Shown piece by piece: positions 43,903-52,081 of a DNA stretch of 64,000 nucleotides (its first letter is position 1; each line of letters opens with the position of its first letter). The translations under genes were made by a program, and so were the position numbers. Under the pieces are notes generated by a model. It did not search any database. It was not told where the DNA came from and saw only the letters and a list, made by a program, of their open reading frames with translations. Source of the stretch: Sulfolobus islandicus Y.N.15.51 (GTDB taxonomy: Archaea; Thermoproteota; Thermoprotei_A; Sulfolobales; Sulfolobaceae); contig NC_012623.1 in assembly GCF_000022485.1 (NCBI RefSeq), positions 2,258,501 through 2,322,500 of the forward strand. The letters run 5' to 3'.

Positions 43903-44550
43903 TTATATAAATGTCAAAGCAATCCTACCCAAAATAGTTTTCCTACACGTTTTAGGCCTAGTCTTTGTACACTCCAAAAATCCCTCCTCTTCCATTTCAC
44001 TAACTTGTTTTGAAATAGTTGATAAAGTTTTTTGAAGCCTATCAGCCATTATGCTAATCTCAATGGAGTTCTCGAACTTAAACAGTTTCAAGATCTCAGC
44101 CTCACTATCAGTTAGCCTTCTAGGAATTTCCACTGGCAATTCGTACTTTTTGGACATATCCTCTGTATAATTGAAAACCCTAACGTTTAGCCCAAACCTT
44201 TTAGCTAGCATTGCGTAATAGTACAAGACGAAGTTAATTATCCTCATCCCACCAATCAAGTAAAACTCCAAGTTATTTTTACCAGATAATTCATTGGCAA
44301 CTTCATAGAGGATTTCTGCGAAGTCCTTGTTAACGTCAACGTACTTCCACTTATACTTCACGTTTATAATATCTAGAAACTTCTTCACGTCATTTAATGC
44401 ATTATCTGCTTGCTTCCTCCTAAAGTCGTCAATGTTAAACACTCCAATGAGAACTACCTCATCAATGTTATCCCTTCCCCTTTCCGTTATACTTCTAACT
44501 ATGTACTCTGAGGTAAAGCCTAATCCAAATACTAGTGTATTCCCTTCCAC
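43903..44550 (-). CDS. Csa3-like CARF-wHTH regulator
   Basis: 215 residues. The N-terminal half has a Rossmann-like CARF pattern: FGLGFTSEYIVRSITERGRD, VVLIGVF, then FYLIGGMRIINFVLYYYAML, which matches the GGMR-x-x-N segment of Csa3 regulators. The C-terminal part (LTDSEAEILKLFKFENSIEIS to TISKQVSEMEEEGFL) is a winged helix. Csa3 proteins control cas and CRISPR transcription in Sulfolobus and sense cyclic oligoadenylate. No cas gene is adjacent, so this is an orphan regulator whose target lies elsewhere. Confidence 0.7.
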   Translation of the reverse strand: MEGNTLVFGLGFTSEYIVRSITERGRDNIDEVVLIGVFNIDDFRRKQADNALNDVKKFLDIINVKYKWKYVDVNKDFAEILYEVANELSGKNNLEFYLIGGMRIINFVLYYYAMLAKRFGLNVRVFNYTEDMSKKYELPVEIPRRLTDSEAEILKLFKFENSIEISIMADRLQKTLSTISKQVSEMEEEGFLECTKTRPKTCRKTILGRIALTFI

Positions 44551-44735
44551 AGATATATTATTTTATAATAAGTTATAAGTTTGACGAAATGTGAAAAATT
44601 AAGGCGTAGTATTTGCGCCATAACTTCTCTCTTTTGATTGTATAAAGTTGTTACTGTTGTTATAGTCTGTAACACTTTTACGTGACTACTCGTTATTTTT
44701 AATCATTTCTAATCCCCTTAATGCTATTAAGTAAG

Positions 44736-44821
44736 CCGATGCCATATGCCTATTAAAACCCTTATCCTCTCATTAATTCTCGCATCCTTCTCTTCCTCAT
44801 AAGCTTGAACCAAATCTTGCA
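44736..44821 (-). pseudogene. Possible IS630-type transposase N-terminal scrap
   Basis: The reverse strand reads MQDLVQAYEEEKDARINERI then RVLIG before the frame is lost. It recalls the first helices of IS630-type transposases (ISC1048/1078 kind) but is too short to be sure. Confidence 0.25.
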
Positions 44822-45105
44822 TTGTTCAATTTGGAAATACCAGTCTATAAACTTTTCGGAATACTAACGGTGCCCAGAAGTATCGGATGGGGATTATTGG
44901 TTACACTTCCTATGATTATGATAATCTACTGTTTTTATCCAGATCATTACTTGTTATATGATATCATTCTAGACGGAATTTTAGTAGGCCCTTCTCACAT
45001 GCTATTAGACGTATTCACAGAAAGGGAATTTATGTTAAGAGGAATGAGAAGTGGAAAAGATTTGCTCTAGCACACTTCTCCTATGATAATCCTGCATTAA
45101 AAGAG
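44822..45105 (+). pseudogene. DUF1286-like membrane protein, truncated and frameshifted (copy 1)
   Basis: The frame reads FGILTVPRSIGWGLLVTLPM, ILVGPSHMLLDVFTER and then goes wrong. Adding one G to the GGG run at 45024-45026 restores GIYVKRNEKWKRFALAHFSY and DNPALK, the expected DUF1286 continuation. The family has several membrane helices and a PSHMLLD metal-site-like motif (related to YdjM hydrolases). The first half of the protein is missing. The identical error is found in copy 2 at 48529. Confidence 0.6.
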
Positions 45106-45456
45106 GTTAGAGATCATGATCAAGATAATAAGTGAGACCACAAGAGAATATGATGCTAGAAGAGTTGCATTTAGCACAGAAATCCCTAGGATATAAAAAA
45201 AACGTAACCGCAGGACTTGCACTTAATGTAAGGAAGTTTTTCCTTCTTCATAAGACTATAACGCTTCTACGTAACTACTAGTTATTTTATTACAGTATTA
45301 TTTATTATTTTAATAATTATTGAATTTTATCTTAACTTTAAAGTAAATATTTAACGGGAAATTCCACAGCTGTTAATTTAAACCATAACTATCTATTAAG
45401 TTCATAAGAACCATATTACAACGCTATTAAGCTTTTTAACTGTAGTATCACCAGTT

Positions 45457-45473
45457 ACTGTAGTGACTACAGT
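45457..45473. promoter_or_regulatory. Perfect 8+1+8 palindrome at the start of an ATPase gene
   Basis: ACTGTAGT G ACTACAGT occupies 45457-45473, ending on the first base of the TTG start codon. Copies of TGTAGT also occur 20 bases upstream. It could be an operator or an mRNA hairpin hiding the start. The paralogue at 7768 also starts in a palindrome of different sequence. Confidence 0.5.
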
Positions 45474-46543
45474 TGTTATTCGATCTTCACCCTAAGCAGA
45501 ATAGAGAAGAATTATTCGGAAGGGACTATGAAATAGAATATGTTATAAACCAGATACTCTCGGGAAACTGGGTTATAATAGGCGGTCAAAGAGAAATAGG
45601 TAAAACTAGCCTAATGAAAGTTGTTATTAACGAGCTTAGAAAAAAGTATGGTTTTAAAGGGATTTATGTAAGTTTAAGGGGAGTTAGAAGCTTAAATTCT
45701 TTATTGAATTTAATAATTTTAGAATTAAACAAGAGTAAAACTCAGATAAATTTAAGAGTTAGTATTAATTTTGTAGTAGGTTCTGCGGGAATTGAGTTAA
45801 AGAGAAACGCTAAGGCAGCCAATAGTCTAATAGAATTATTTAATTCTATTCAAGAAGAATTTGTTATAGGAATTGATGAGGTTCAGGAAATATCTAAGGC
45901 TAGTAGGCAATTTTTGGATGTTTTAGGTAACGTTTTTTCAACAAACCCTAAAGTCAAGTTCATCTTTACTGGCTCTTATGTGGGTGTTACAAAGACTCTA
46001 ATTAACCCATCTGCTTCATCTCCCCTTCATGGTAGGCCACCAGCTCTACTTAACCTTAAACCTTTTAATGAGGAGTTATCTAAGGGCTTTTTAAGGAAGG
46101 GAATGGAGGAACTTAACGTTAGATTTGATAAAGAAAATGAGGTTGTGAAAAAGTTAGATGGAATAGTAGGCTGGTTAACACTATTCGGCAATTTTTATGC
46201 TATAAGAAGGATGGACTTTAAAGAAGCCTTAAACTTAACGCTAGAAGAGGGAAAAAAGATAATGATAGAAGAATTTAATCATTTCTTAGAGAGCAAAACA
46301 AATAAGCAACTTTATCTTATAGTCATGGAAACTCTCAAGTTCGTAAATAGATGGAAAGACATAAAGAGAGGCGTTGAAATAAAGATGGGAAAAGTAGATG
46401 ATAAGGAATTAAGCTTAGCTTTAGATGCTTTAATTAATGGTAATTTCGTAACTAGAGGAGAAAGGAGAGAGTATACAATCACAGATCCCATATTAAAGGA
46501 TATCGATTTCGAAAAGCTTTCATCTCGAAATGCGTTTATTTAA
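45473..46543 (+). CDS. Archaeal P-loop ATPase with C-terminal winged helix, paralogue
   Basis: 356 residues from a TTG at 45473 (LFDLHPKQNREELFGRDYEI). Walker A is GGQREIGKTSLMK (about 38-50), Walker B is FVIGIDEVQEI (about 130-140), and FIFTGSYVGVTKTL is the sensor segment. LHGRPPALLNLKPFNEELS and LDGIVGWLTLFGNF match the gene at 6713-7768 in order, so they are paralogues. The C-terminal winged helix ends EYTITDPILKDI. The STAND-like role is unknown. The gene is intact within a decayed region. Confidence 0.85.
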   Translation: MLFDLHPKQNREELFGRDYEIEYVINQILSGNWVIIGGQREIGKTSLMKVVINELRKKYGFKGIYVSLRGVRSLNSLLNLIILELNKSKTQINLRVSINFVVGSAGIELKRNAKAANSLIELFNSIQEEFVIGIDEVQEISKASRQFLDVLGNVFSTNPKVKFIFTGSYVGVTKTLINPSASSPLHGRPPALLNLKPFNEELSKGFLRKGMEELNVRFDKENEVVKKLDGIVGWLTLFGNFYAIRRMDFKEALNLTLEEGKKIMIEEFNHFLESKTNKQLYLIVMETLKFVNRWKDIKRGVEIKMGKVDDKELSLALDALINGNFVTRGERREYTITDPILKDIDFEKLSSRNAFI

Positions 46544-46856
46544 GTTAAGATGCGCTTAAACTCTATTTAGCTTATTTTTCTAAACTAGGGACTACTTCAA
46601 AATAATGAAAGCCTAATCAATTCTAAGATTAACTCAGTTTTGTATAATAATAATGATAAAATCTCTTTTTATTTGTAATCTTAATAAAGTGTTTAGAAAA
46701 ATAATTATAACTTTAATGAAACTTAACACTTCTGATCAAAGAATAATCACGTTTTTGTCTTTCTCTAAATAGTAGTAAATCTGATAGTTTTCTAGCTTTT
46801 TAATGGTAGCGATTTTAAACGGAAAAAAGGCTAATGATTTTTCGAAAACACTAACG
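46544..46856. other. Intergenic, nothing recognised
   Basis: About 310 AT-rich bases between convergent genes. No gene, repeat or clear terminator beyond T-runs. Confidence 0.4.
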
Positions 46857-47507
46857 TTAAGTTACTGTAAAGTACCCTAAGACAGTTTGGTTGAGATAGT
46901 CAACAGCTTCTACAGTATAAACCCCCGGTTGAAAGAATGTAAACTTTCCCCCAGATAATGAACTAATAGAGTTTGTTATCCAACACCCGTTAAGAGAAGC
47001 TGAAATTTCAGCATTTAACGTTGCTTGTACTCTTCCGTTGTATATTAATTGTACTTGGTCGCTCAACGGTAATAACTTATACTGTGTAACTGCATAAATA
47101 AGCGGGCAGAAATAGGTTCCCGGTTCATAAAGTGATAAGGGTTTAGCTAAAGATATATTAGAGGTGGTATAATATCCTTTGAACACTTTTAACCCTACAA
47201 GGACTTGAGAGCCACATGGATATGGAGACGGAAGAAGAACACTGCCATTACTCACATTTACGTAAATCGGTTTTGTTCCATTGTAAAATAGTTCTACTAT
47301 AATTCCAACCCCTTCCCCTGGGCTTATTTTTGTTGTATTTAGCTTAAGATAAAGATGAAGGTCTCCAGATGAATATTGGGCTATACGTTCCTCATTAGAA
47401 TGTGTTTTTATAAATAAATTAGAATATATAGTGTGGGCAAAAAACAAAAAAGTAAACATAGATGCTAAAACAATTGTAATTGCTAAAAATGGATATATCA
47501 ACCTCAT
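46857..47507 (-). CDS. Membrane-anchored extracellular protein of unknown function
   Basis: 216 residues. One N-terminal transmembrane segment (about 4-26) is followed by an external beta-rich region with N-x-S/T sequons and four Cys (two pairs possible). ISPGEGVGIIVELFYNGTKP and the closing FTFFQPGVYTVEAVDYLNQT look like Ig/fibronectin-like beta sandwiches. Similar small surface proteins are common in Sulfolobales. No family name is recognised. Confidence 0.6.
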   Translation of the reverse strand: MRLIYPFLAITIVLASMFTFLFFAHTIYSNLFIKTHSNEERIAQYSSGDLHLYLKLNTTKISPGEGVGIIVELFYNGTKPIYVNVSNGSVLLPSPYPCGSQVLVGLKVFKGYYTTSNISLAKPLSLYEPGTYFCPLIYAVTQYKLLPLSDQVQLIYNGRVQATLNAEISASLNGCWITNSISSLSGGKFTFFQPGVYTVEAVDYLNQTVLGYFTVT

Positions 47508-47980
47508 TAAGATCTCATCTACTGATGTCCATTTAAATCTATTCCAACTACTGATTAATAGTTACTTGAGATATTTTATAGAAAATATAAGAATGGTTTT
47601 GTTGATATGTAGTTTGAAATTTTTTACTTCATACTGCTAGAAATTACATAATAAAATTTAGAATATTTTTCTTCTCTTAAACGTCTTCTTAATATTATCC
47701 AGTTCTTAATAAGTACTATTCACTAGACCTGAAATCCTCTTTACATTTAAGATTAATGAAATTTTGAAAATCAGTAAAACTAATAAATTCTCCATATTAG
47801 ATCTTAAGTTTGCCTCATTCAATTTACTAGTTCTACAAGGGCTTAACGATACTCATGATTAATTAATTTTTAATATTTTAATTTCTTATTTTCAAGGTAG
47901 TCTTAAACTTTGGGCGTTTTCCCATAAATGTTATCAGAGCTGCTTTTTGACTTATAAAGATTTGTGGAATATTGCTACAC
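47508..47980. other. Intergenic, nothing recognised
   Basis: About 470 bases, AT-rich, all frames closed. No RNA gene or repeat noticed. Confidence 0.4.
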
Positions 47981-48194
47981 ATGATTAAGGAACAAAACTT
48001 GTGGTGGATTTCTCCAGAGTTAATTAAAGAGAACAAATATTATAGAAAGTATCAAGAATCAAAAGTGAAGCTGGAGGTTACGCTTCCAGCGTCTCTTGAA
48101 CCTTTATCTTTGAATTTCTTATTTGGCTCAAGGCAGGTAGGAAAGTGAGTCAATACTTTTGATAAAAACTGTTAGAGATAAGTTACAAACCTAA
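47981..48194 (+). pseudogene. AAA ATPase (DUF4143 type), N-terminal fragment broken inside Walker A
   Basis: An ATG at 47981 gives MIKEQNLWWISPELIKENKY and LPASLEPLSLNFLFGSRQVG followed by K and a stop at 48146-48148. Shifting frame there yields SILLIKTVRDKL, the continuation of the P-loop helix, up to 48194. The Walker A site itself is thus frameshifted. With the C-terminal fragment at 42291-42566 this may be two halves of one ancestral gene or two separate relics. Confidence 0.6.
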
Positions 48195-48524
48195 GTCTAT
48201 ACACTTTTTGTAACTAGCCTAGTTTTGATTACTTTTAATACCATTAATACAAGCTGAGGTTAATGGCTAAAATTAAGCCCTAACTCTATATTCCTAATTC
48301 TCTCTTAAGTTTATACGTATAATCTTCTAATAGTACCATATTTCATTTTTAGTGAATTTTTTAACTATTTCTTTTAGAGCTTTATTTAAGCCAAGTTATT
48401 ATTTAGTTCGTAAATGGGAATAGCTATGAAACTCTCTTCTCTATTTCTGGATATGTTAAGATTAGATAATTTTTATTTATTACTAAATTTCCATAAAATA
48501 GTAAGTCCAGATCTATTGTCTTAG
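48195..48524. other. Intergenic, nothing recognised
   Basis: About 330 AT-rich bases between two gene relics. Nothing recognisable. Confidence 0.35.
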
Positions 48525-48715
48525 TAGCTTGTTTTGGGGCCTTATTGTTTCAACGCCGGTAATAATAGTATTAAGTATGGGTTACGGTGCGGATGGTCAA
48601 ATCTTGACAGCGTCAATTTGGGAAATTTTAGTCGGTCCATTATACATTTTATTAGACGTATTCACAGAAAGGGAATTTATGTTAAGAGAAACGAGAAGTG
48701 GAGGAGATTCGCAAG
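48525..48715 (+). pseudogene. DUF1286-like membrane protein fragment with the same frameshift (copy 2)
   Basis: The frame reads FWGLIVSTPVIIVLSMGYGA and ILVGPLYILLDVFTER. As in copy 1, one G is missing in the GGG run (48671-48673); with it the text would read GIYVKRNEKWRRFAR. The match ends at 48715, where an IS110 fragment begins on the other strand. The upstream half is also missing. Confidence 0.6.
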
Positions 48716-48905
48716 GGATTAATAATCATCACGTCGTACTCACCCATCAAGCACTTGGCAAGATTAACGTGATAAACTCTAGTACTCTCAATACCTACTT
48801 TACAACCCTTAGACAAGGTCTGCCTTATCTTCTCAAATCCTTGCCTATTATTCGGTAACTCGTAAAATCCACCTTGAAAATACACTACTAGTTTGTCTTT
48901 TGTAT
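48716..48905 (-). pseudogene. IS110-type transposase, N-terminal fragment
   Basis: The reverse strand reads VYFQGGFYELPNNRQGFEKI, CKVGIESTRVYHVNLAKCLM and YDVMIINPL. This is the DEDD-domain segment around the Glu (here GIEST) and the following strand of IS110 transposases. It joins the DUF1286 relic directly at 48715, so insertion plus deletion truncated both. Confidence 0.6.
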
Positions 48906-48919
48906 ATTATTTGGTGCTA

Positions 48920-49010
48920 CTGGGGCCTCCAAATTTTATGTTTTATTCGGGCTTTAAGCCCAAGGAAGTCAACGGCCTACACCCCAGTCAGATCTGTGTA
49001 ATATAGATCT
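48920..49010 (+). repeat. Possible right end of an IS200/IS605-type (TnpB) element
   Basis: CGGGCTTTAAGCCCAAGGAAGTCAAC (about 48949-48974) has a GGGCTT/AAGCCC hairpin followed by an AGGAAGTCAAC-like ending. This recalls the right ends and omega RNA tails of archaeal IS605/IS1341 elements. No tnpB is attached. Recognition is from memory only. Confidence 0.3.
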
Positions 49011-49071
49011 ACTAATATATTTTATATAAGAGGCATGGCATGTAATGCCTATATAGAACGCCACACTCGTT

Positions 49072-49083
49072 GGGGGGGGGGGG
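49072..49083. other. Run of twelve G
   Basis: Twelve consecutive G in a genome this AT-rich is exceptional. It sits at the edge of an IS remnant. It may be a polymerase-slippage site or an assembly error. Confidence 0.8.
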
Positions 49084-49269
49084 AAGAAGGGTTATGGCGT
49101 TAGGTGGAGGATTGAGTCCTTGTTCTCTGCTGTGAAGCGTACTTTTGGGGAATCCGTTATAGCGACAAGTTTTTTAGGGCAAGTGGTTGAGGCCAAGTTC
49201 TGGGCTTACGTGTGGATGGTTTATTTAACGAATTCTGTAGCCGGTAGGGCTCACGGTATTAGGGTATAA
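49081..49269 (+). pseudogene. IS5-type (ISC1058-like) transposase, C-terminal fragment
   Basis: Starting right after the G run, the frame reads KKGYGVRWRIESLFSAVKRT, FGESVIATSFLGQVVEAKFW and VYLTNSVAGRAHGIRV, then stops. The Y-x-x-RW-x-IE-x-x-FS-x-x-KR pattern, with its catalytic Glu, is the final DDE block of IS5/IS4-type transposases. The first two thirds are missing. Confidence 0.6.
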
Positions 49270-49523
49270 GCTTGAGAAGAATATTGAAATAAATATTAAT
49301 TACTAAAAAATTCTCAGTGCAACATATCATGCTTATGAAATAAACTGAAGAGGTAAACAAAGCAATTTTCAAGTAAAAGTTTTTACTCCTGAAGCTTCTT
49401 AACCCTATATAAATTTATTACTGAACGTCCAATTTTTTGTAAGGGCTGGGTAGTTCACTAATACAAGTAATACTTAATATCTGCTAAAAATGATTTTTAA
49501 AGCTGGAACTGAATATTATAAAT
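49270..49523. other. Intergenic with a promoter-like stretch
   Basis: About 250 bases. TTTTTAAAG near 49493-49501 lies about 25-30 bases before the ATG at 49524 and may be its TATA box. Nothing else is seen. Confidence 0.35.
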
Positions 49524-50048
49524 ATGCCAATTATAGTCAGGAAGGTTCATAAAAAGGCTGATGGTAGCACTATTTGGATAAGAGTAGGAGAATCACCCCC
49601 AGTAATAAAAGATGGAAATGTAATTGATGGTGGGTTTTTTATAAGAATCGGTGACGATAAAAGTGATAAAATAATTAGATTATCTGACCAAGAAGCTTTA
49701 GATATAGCATATAGGATAATAGAGGCTTATAGGAGGCATGTTAGGATTTTCACCAAACTGGACGAGCTTTCATATGAACAGTATAAGAAAAGTAAGGAAG
49801 TTGTAAAAGATGAAGAAGAGGATGAAGAAGAAATTGAAAAGATAGAAGAGAAAAGGAATTTAACTCCGGACAAAATTGAGGCTGAATTGATAGATTATTT
49901 AACAGCTGCAGGAGGAGAAACAACCTTAGATAAGGTTAGAGAAGATTTAGGAGAAGAATATGCTGCATACTTAAGAACGATGAAAAATAAGGGAATAATA
50001 ATTGAGGGAACTAGAGTTAAATTAGGTAAAAACTTTAAAAATACTTAG
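49524..50048 (+). CDS. Unidentified protein with C-terminal winged-helix-like domain
   Basis: 174 residues. The N-terminal half (IVRKVHKKADGSTIWIRVGE, then FFIRIGDDKSDKIIRLSDQE) is a compact beta/alpha domain. A highly charged linker (about 97-113, mostly D/E/K) follows. The end (TPDKIEAELIDYLTAAGGET to YLRTMKNKGIIIEGTRVKLG) reads like a winged helix. It is a possible DNA-binding accessory protein of plasmid or viral origin. The gene is intact between IS relics. Confidence 0.6.
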   Translation: MPIIVRKVHKKADGSTIWIRVGESPPVIKDGNVIDGGFFIRIGDDKSDKIIRLSDQEALDIAYRIIEAYRRHVRIFTKLDELSYEQYKKSKEVVKDEEEDEEEIEKIEEKRNLTPDKIEAELIDYLTAAGGETTLDKVREDLGEEYAAYLRTMKNKGIIIEGTRVKLGKNFKNT

Positions 50049-50084
50049 ACGATGAGGGTTTCTTCTCATAAAGTTATCTTATTT

Positions 50085-50149
50085 TTGAATAATTATCTGT
50101 AAACTTATACATAGATTTATTCAATTATTTGCACTTGGGATGCTCTCTC
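50085..50149 (-). repeat. Solo left end of the IS5-type element
   Basis: Read on the reverse strand, GAGAGCATCCCAAGTGCAAA and the following 45 bases match the left end of the element at 50786 (same start, AATAAATCTATGTATAAGTTTA.AGATAAT). The match then stops and no transposase follows. Confidence 0.65.
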
Positions 50150-50372
50150 AACTGTTTTTCGATAAATTCTCTAACTCCTTAAGTCATCCTCAGTGTAAAT
50201 ATCTTCAATATCAAATGGATGTTCACTAATTTCTACTTTAGGAAATTTGTCTTGAATACAACATACAAACATAAGTCTTAGCATTTTCCATGCCTTCTTT
50301 GCTTCTGCATTAGATGTAGTTACTAGTCTCACTTCATCAATGTTTTCTCCCTTTCTTACTTCTTGAACCCCA
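50150..50372 (-). pseudogene. Possible CARF-domain protein, C-terminal remnant
   Basis: The reverse strand encodes VRKGENIDEVRLVTTSNAEA, KKAWKMLRLMF, FPKVEISEHPFDIEDIYTED and a stop at 50171. One base later the frame resumes as GVREFIEKQLRE up to the IS5-type end. The V-x-L-V-T-T-S-N strand followed by a helix and 'P..IEDIYTEDD' resembles CARF or ring-nuclease proteins of type III CRISPR systems. It is cut on one side by transposon copy B and on the other by an IS5-type end. Weak family call. Confidence 0.3.
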
Positions 50373-50496
50373 TCGCGACGACTTGCTCCACGAGGGCCTT
50401 CACGATCTCTTCCTTAGTCATCCCCTTGACTTGAGTGACGAAGGCCAGTAGGAGCACTTTCCCATTAAACTTTGTCGTCGCAGTTGCGTAGTTCCA
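50373..50496 (-). pseudogene. ISH3/IS4-like transposase, central piece (copy B)
   Basis: The reverse strand reads WNYATATTKFNGKVLLLAFV, TQVKGMTKEEIVKALVEQVV and AMGF before the match ends. Placed after GGLGSSEEGNSW from 53129 it gives an uninterrupted family sequence, confirming that IS256 copy 2 inserted here. Confidence 0.7.
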
Positions 50497-50785
50497 GGGG
50501 CTACCAGTTATAGTTGTGGTAGCAAAAGGTGAAAAATAATGACAAAAAGTAAAAATAACCCCGGAAGGGGTAATACCATAAGGGAGAGTAATACCATGAA
50601 GGTAATGGAAGAAATAAGAGAAAAGATAAGAAAGGCAATCAAAGAAGGAGTTAGCCTAAGGGAAATAGAGGAGATAATCTTGCAAGAGGCCATGATGGAA
50701 GAGAGGGAAGCCTACCTAGAAGTTGAGGACGACCACAAGAACGGGACCTACTTCAGATATCTGGGAACCGGAGACGGAGTATTAA

Positions 50786-52081
50786 GAGAGCATCCCAAGT
50801 GTAAATAATTCAATAAATCTATGTATAAGTTTATAGATAATAACTCAAAAGAAAGCATAAACTCTTGAGAAATTTTGAATTTTCACTTGGAGTAAAATCT
50901 TGAGTAATACTTAAAGGGGACCGGGAAGACGTAGTACAAGGATTGGGAGATATGAAACCTTGGATAGAATACTACAATCTCCCGGTCCCCTATGATAAAC
51001 TATCATCAAGGCATAAAACTCTTTTGAAAATGCACTACATACTAATCACCTCAAAAGCACTATCATCACTAGACCTATACATACTTAGAGTACTCATCGT
51101 CATGATAATATGGCAATGCTCCTACAGAGATGTAGAAGCATACTATTACACGGACATTGTAGTAAGATGGTTTCTAGGAGAACGCAAGTCAAAATCCGAA
51201 AACCACAGAAGGGCAAAGAAACTTAGGGGAGAAATAAAGAAAGCATTCAAGGAATACGCAAAAGAACTTGAGGAAAAGCTAAGCAAACTAGAAAACTACT
51301 TGCCAAGTAGTGCCTTATACGGCAAAGTTAACAAACTCTGGGCAATAGATTCCAACATAATCGAAGTACCCTTCGGAAAGAGAAACAAGGAGACATTAAA
51401 GAAAAAGCTAGAACTCAACTTGAGACAAGGAAAGTTTAGGGAAGCAGCAAACTTAATTTACTACTATATGAGGGCTAAGATTCATCGTAGATTTAAGGGT
51501 GAGTTTGCGAAGAAGAGGGGTAGGAGTTTCTTCGGCTTCAAGGTTTTATATGCTATTTCCCCAACCATGATTCTTCACGCAATTCAAGTTGAGTTTGCAA
51601 ACTTTCCCGATAATAAGGTTGGTTTTGGTATGAGTGGTTATAAGGTTGTTGATAGGGGTTTCTTGGGAATGCCCTCAACTTGGATAATTGGTTTTTCTAG
51701 TTTTAGACGTTATGTTGAATTCTTTGGTATTTTCTTGAAGAGGTATTGGAGACCTTACGCTATTAACAAGGATATGGTTGAGGTTTTTGTTTACGTTATT
51801 GGAATAATTTACAATTCCTTGATTTACACTTCCGTGTTAGCAAAAGTTCCGCAAGAGGAATTTGTCAAACTCTCTAGTTAACCCTAGGCTAGGGTTAACT
51901 AGAATAATATGGGGTATGTTTGAAATTCATTTTTTCTCAACTATAAGTTATTTTATATTACAATAAAATATTAATCTTCCCTCATATTGAAAGATATAAT
52001 TGACTTCTATTCTCAACTAGTTATAATATTGTTTTTCTATCACATTATATTTATTGAATTATTTGCATTCTGGACACTCTC
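50786..52081 (+). mobile_element. IS5-type element (ISC1290-like), complete
   Basis: 1296 bp with inverted repeats GAGAGCATCCCAAGTGTAAA (50786) and GAGAGTGTCCAGAATGCAAA (52081, reversed), with AATAATTCAATAAAT shared beyond. TTAA is duplicated at 50782-50785 and 52082-52085, consistent with the YTAR target of IS5-type elements. The length is near ISC1290 (name from memory). Confidence 0.8.
50943..51881 (+). CDS. IS5-type transposase, probably lacking its native start
   Basis: 312 residues from an ATG at 50943. WIEYYNLPVPYDKLSSRHKT, YRDVEAYYYTDIVVRWFLGE and NHRRAKKLRGEIKKAFKEYA form the N-terminal region. NKLWAIDSNIIEVPFG carries the first catalytic Asp, FFGFKVLYAISPTMIL and DRGFLGMPSTWIIGF the middle block with the second Asp, and RRYVEFFGIFLKRY the Glu region. 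The related truncated copy at 1484 begins 28 codons earlier (MRNFEFSLEAKS). Here that stretch has an in-frame TGA, so this copy may be a shortened or weakened transposase. Confidence 0.75.
   Translation: MGDMKPWIEYYNLPVPYDKLSSRHKTLLKMHYILITSKALSSLDLYILRVLIVMIIWQCSYRDVEAYYYTDIVVRWFLGERKSKSENHRRAKKLRGEIKKAFKEYAKELEEKLSKLENYLPSSALYGKVNKLWAIDSNIIEVPFGKRNKETLKKKLELNLRQGKFREAANLIYYYMRAKIHRRFKGEFAKKRGRSFFGFKVLYAISPTMILHAIQVEFANFPDNKVGFGMSGYKVVDRGFLGMPSTWIIGFSSFRRYVEFFGIFLKRYWRPYAINKDMVEVFVYVIGIIYNSLIYTSVLAKVPQEEFVKLSS

Noticed and set aside
45110-45290. Short frame reading MMLEELHLAQKSLGYKK and partial repeats of the 44.66-kb sequence
   Set aside because: Too short and without family features. The repeated AGT/ACTATAACGCTTCTACGT-like stretch is probably shared flank of decayed duplicates, not a defined element.
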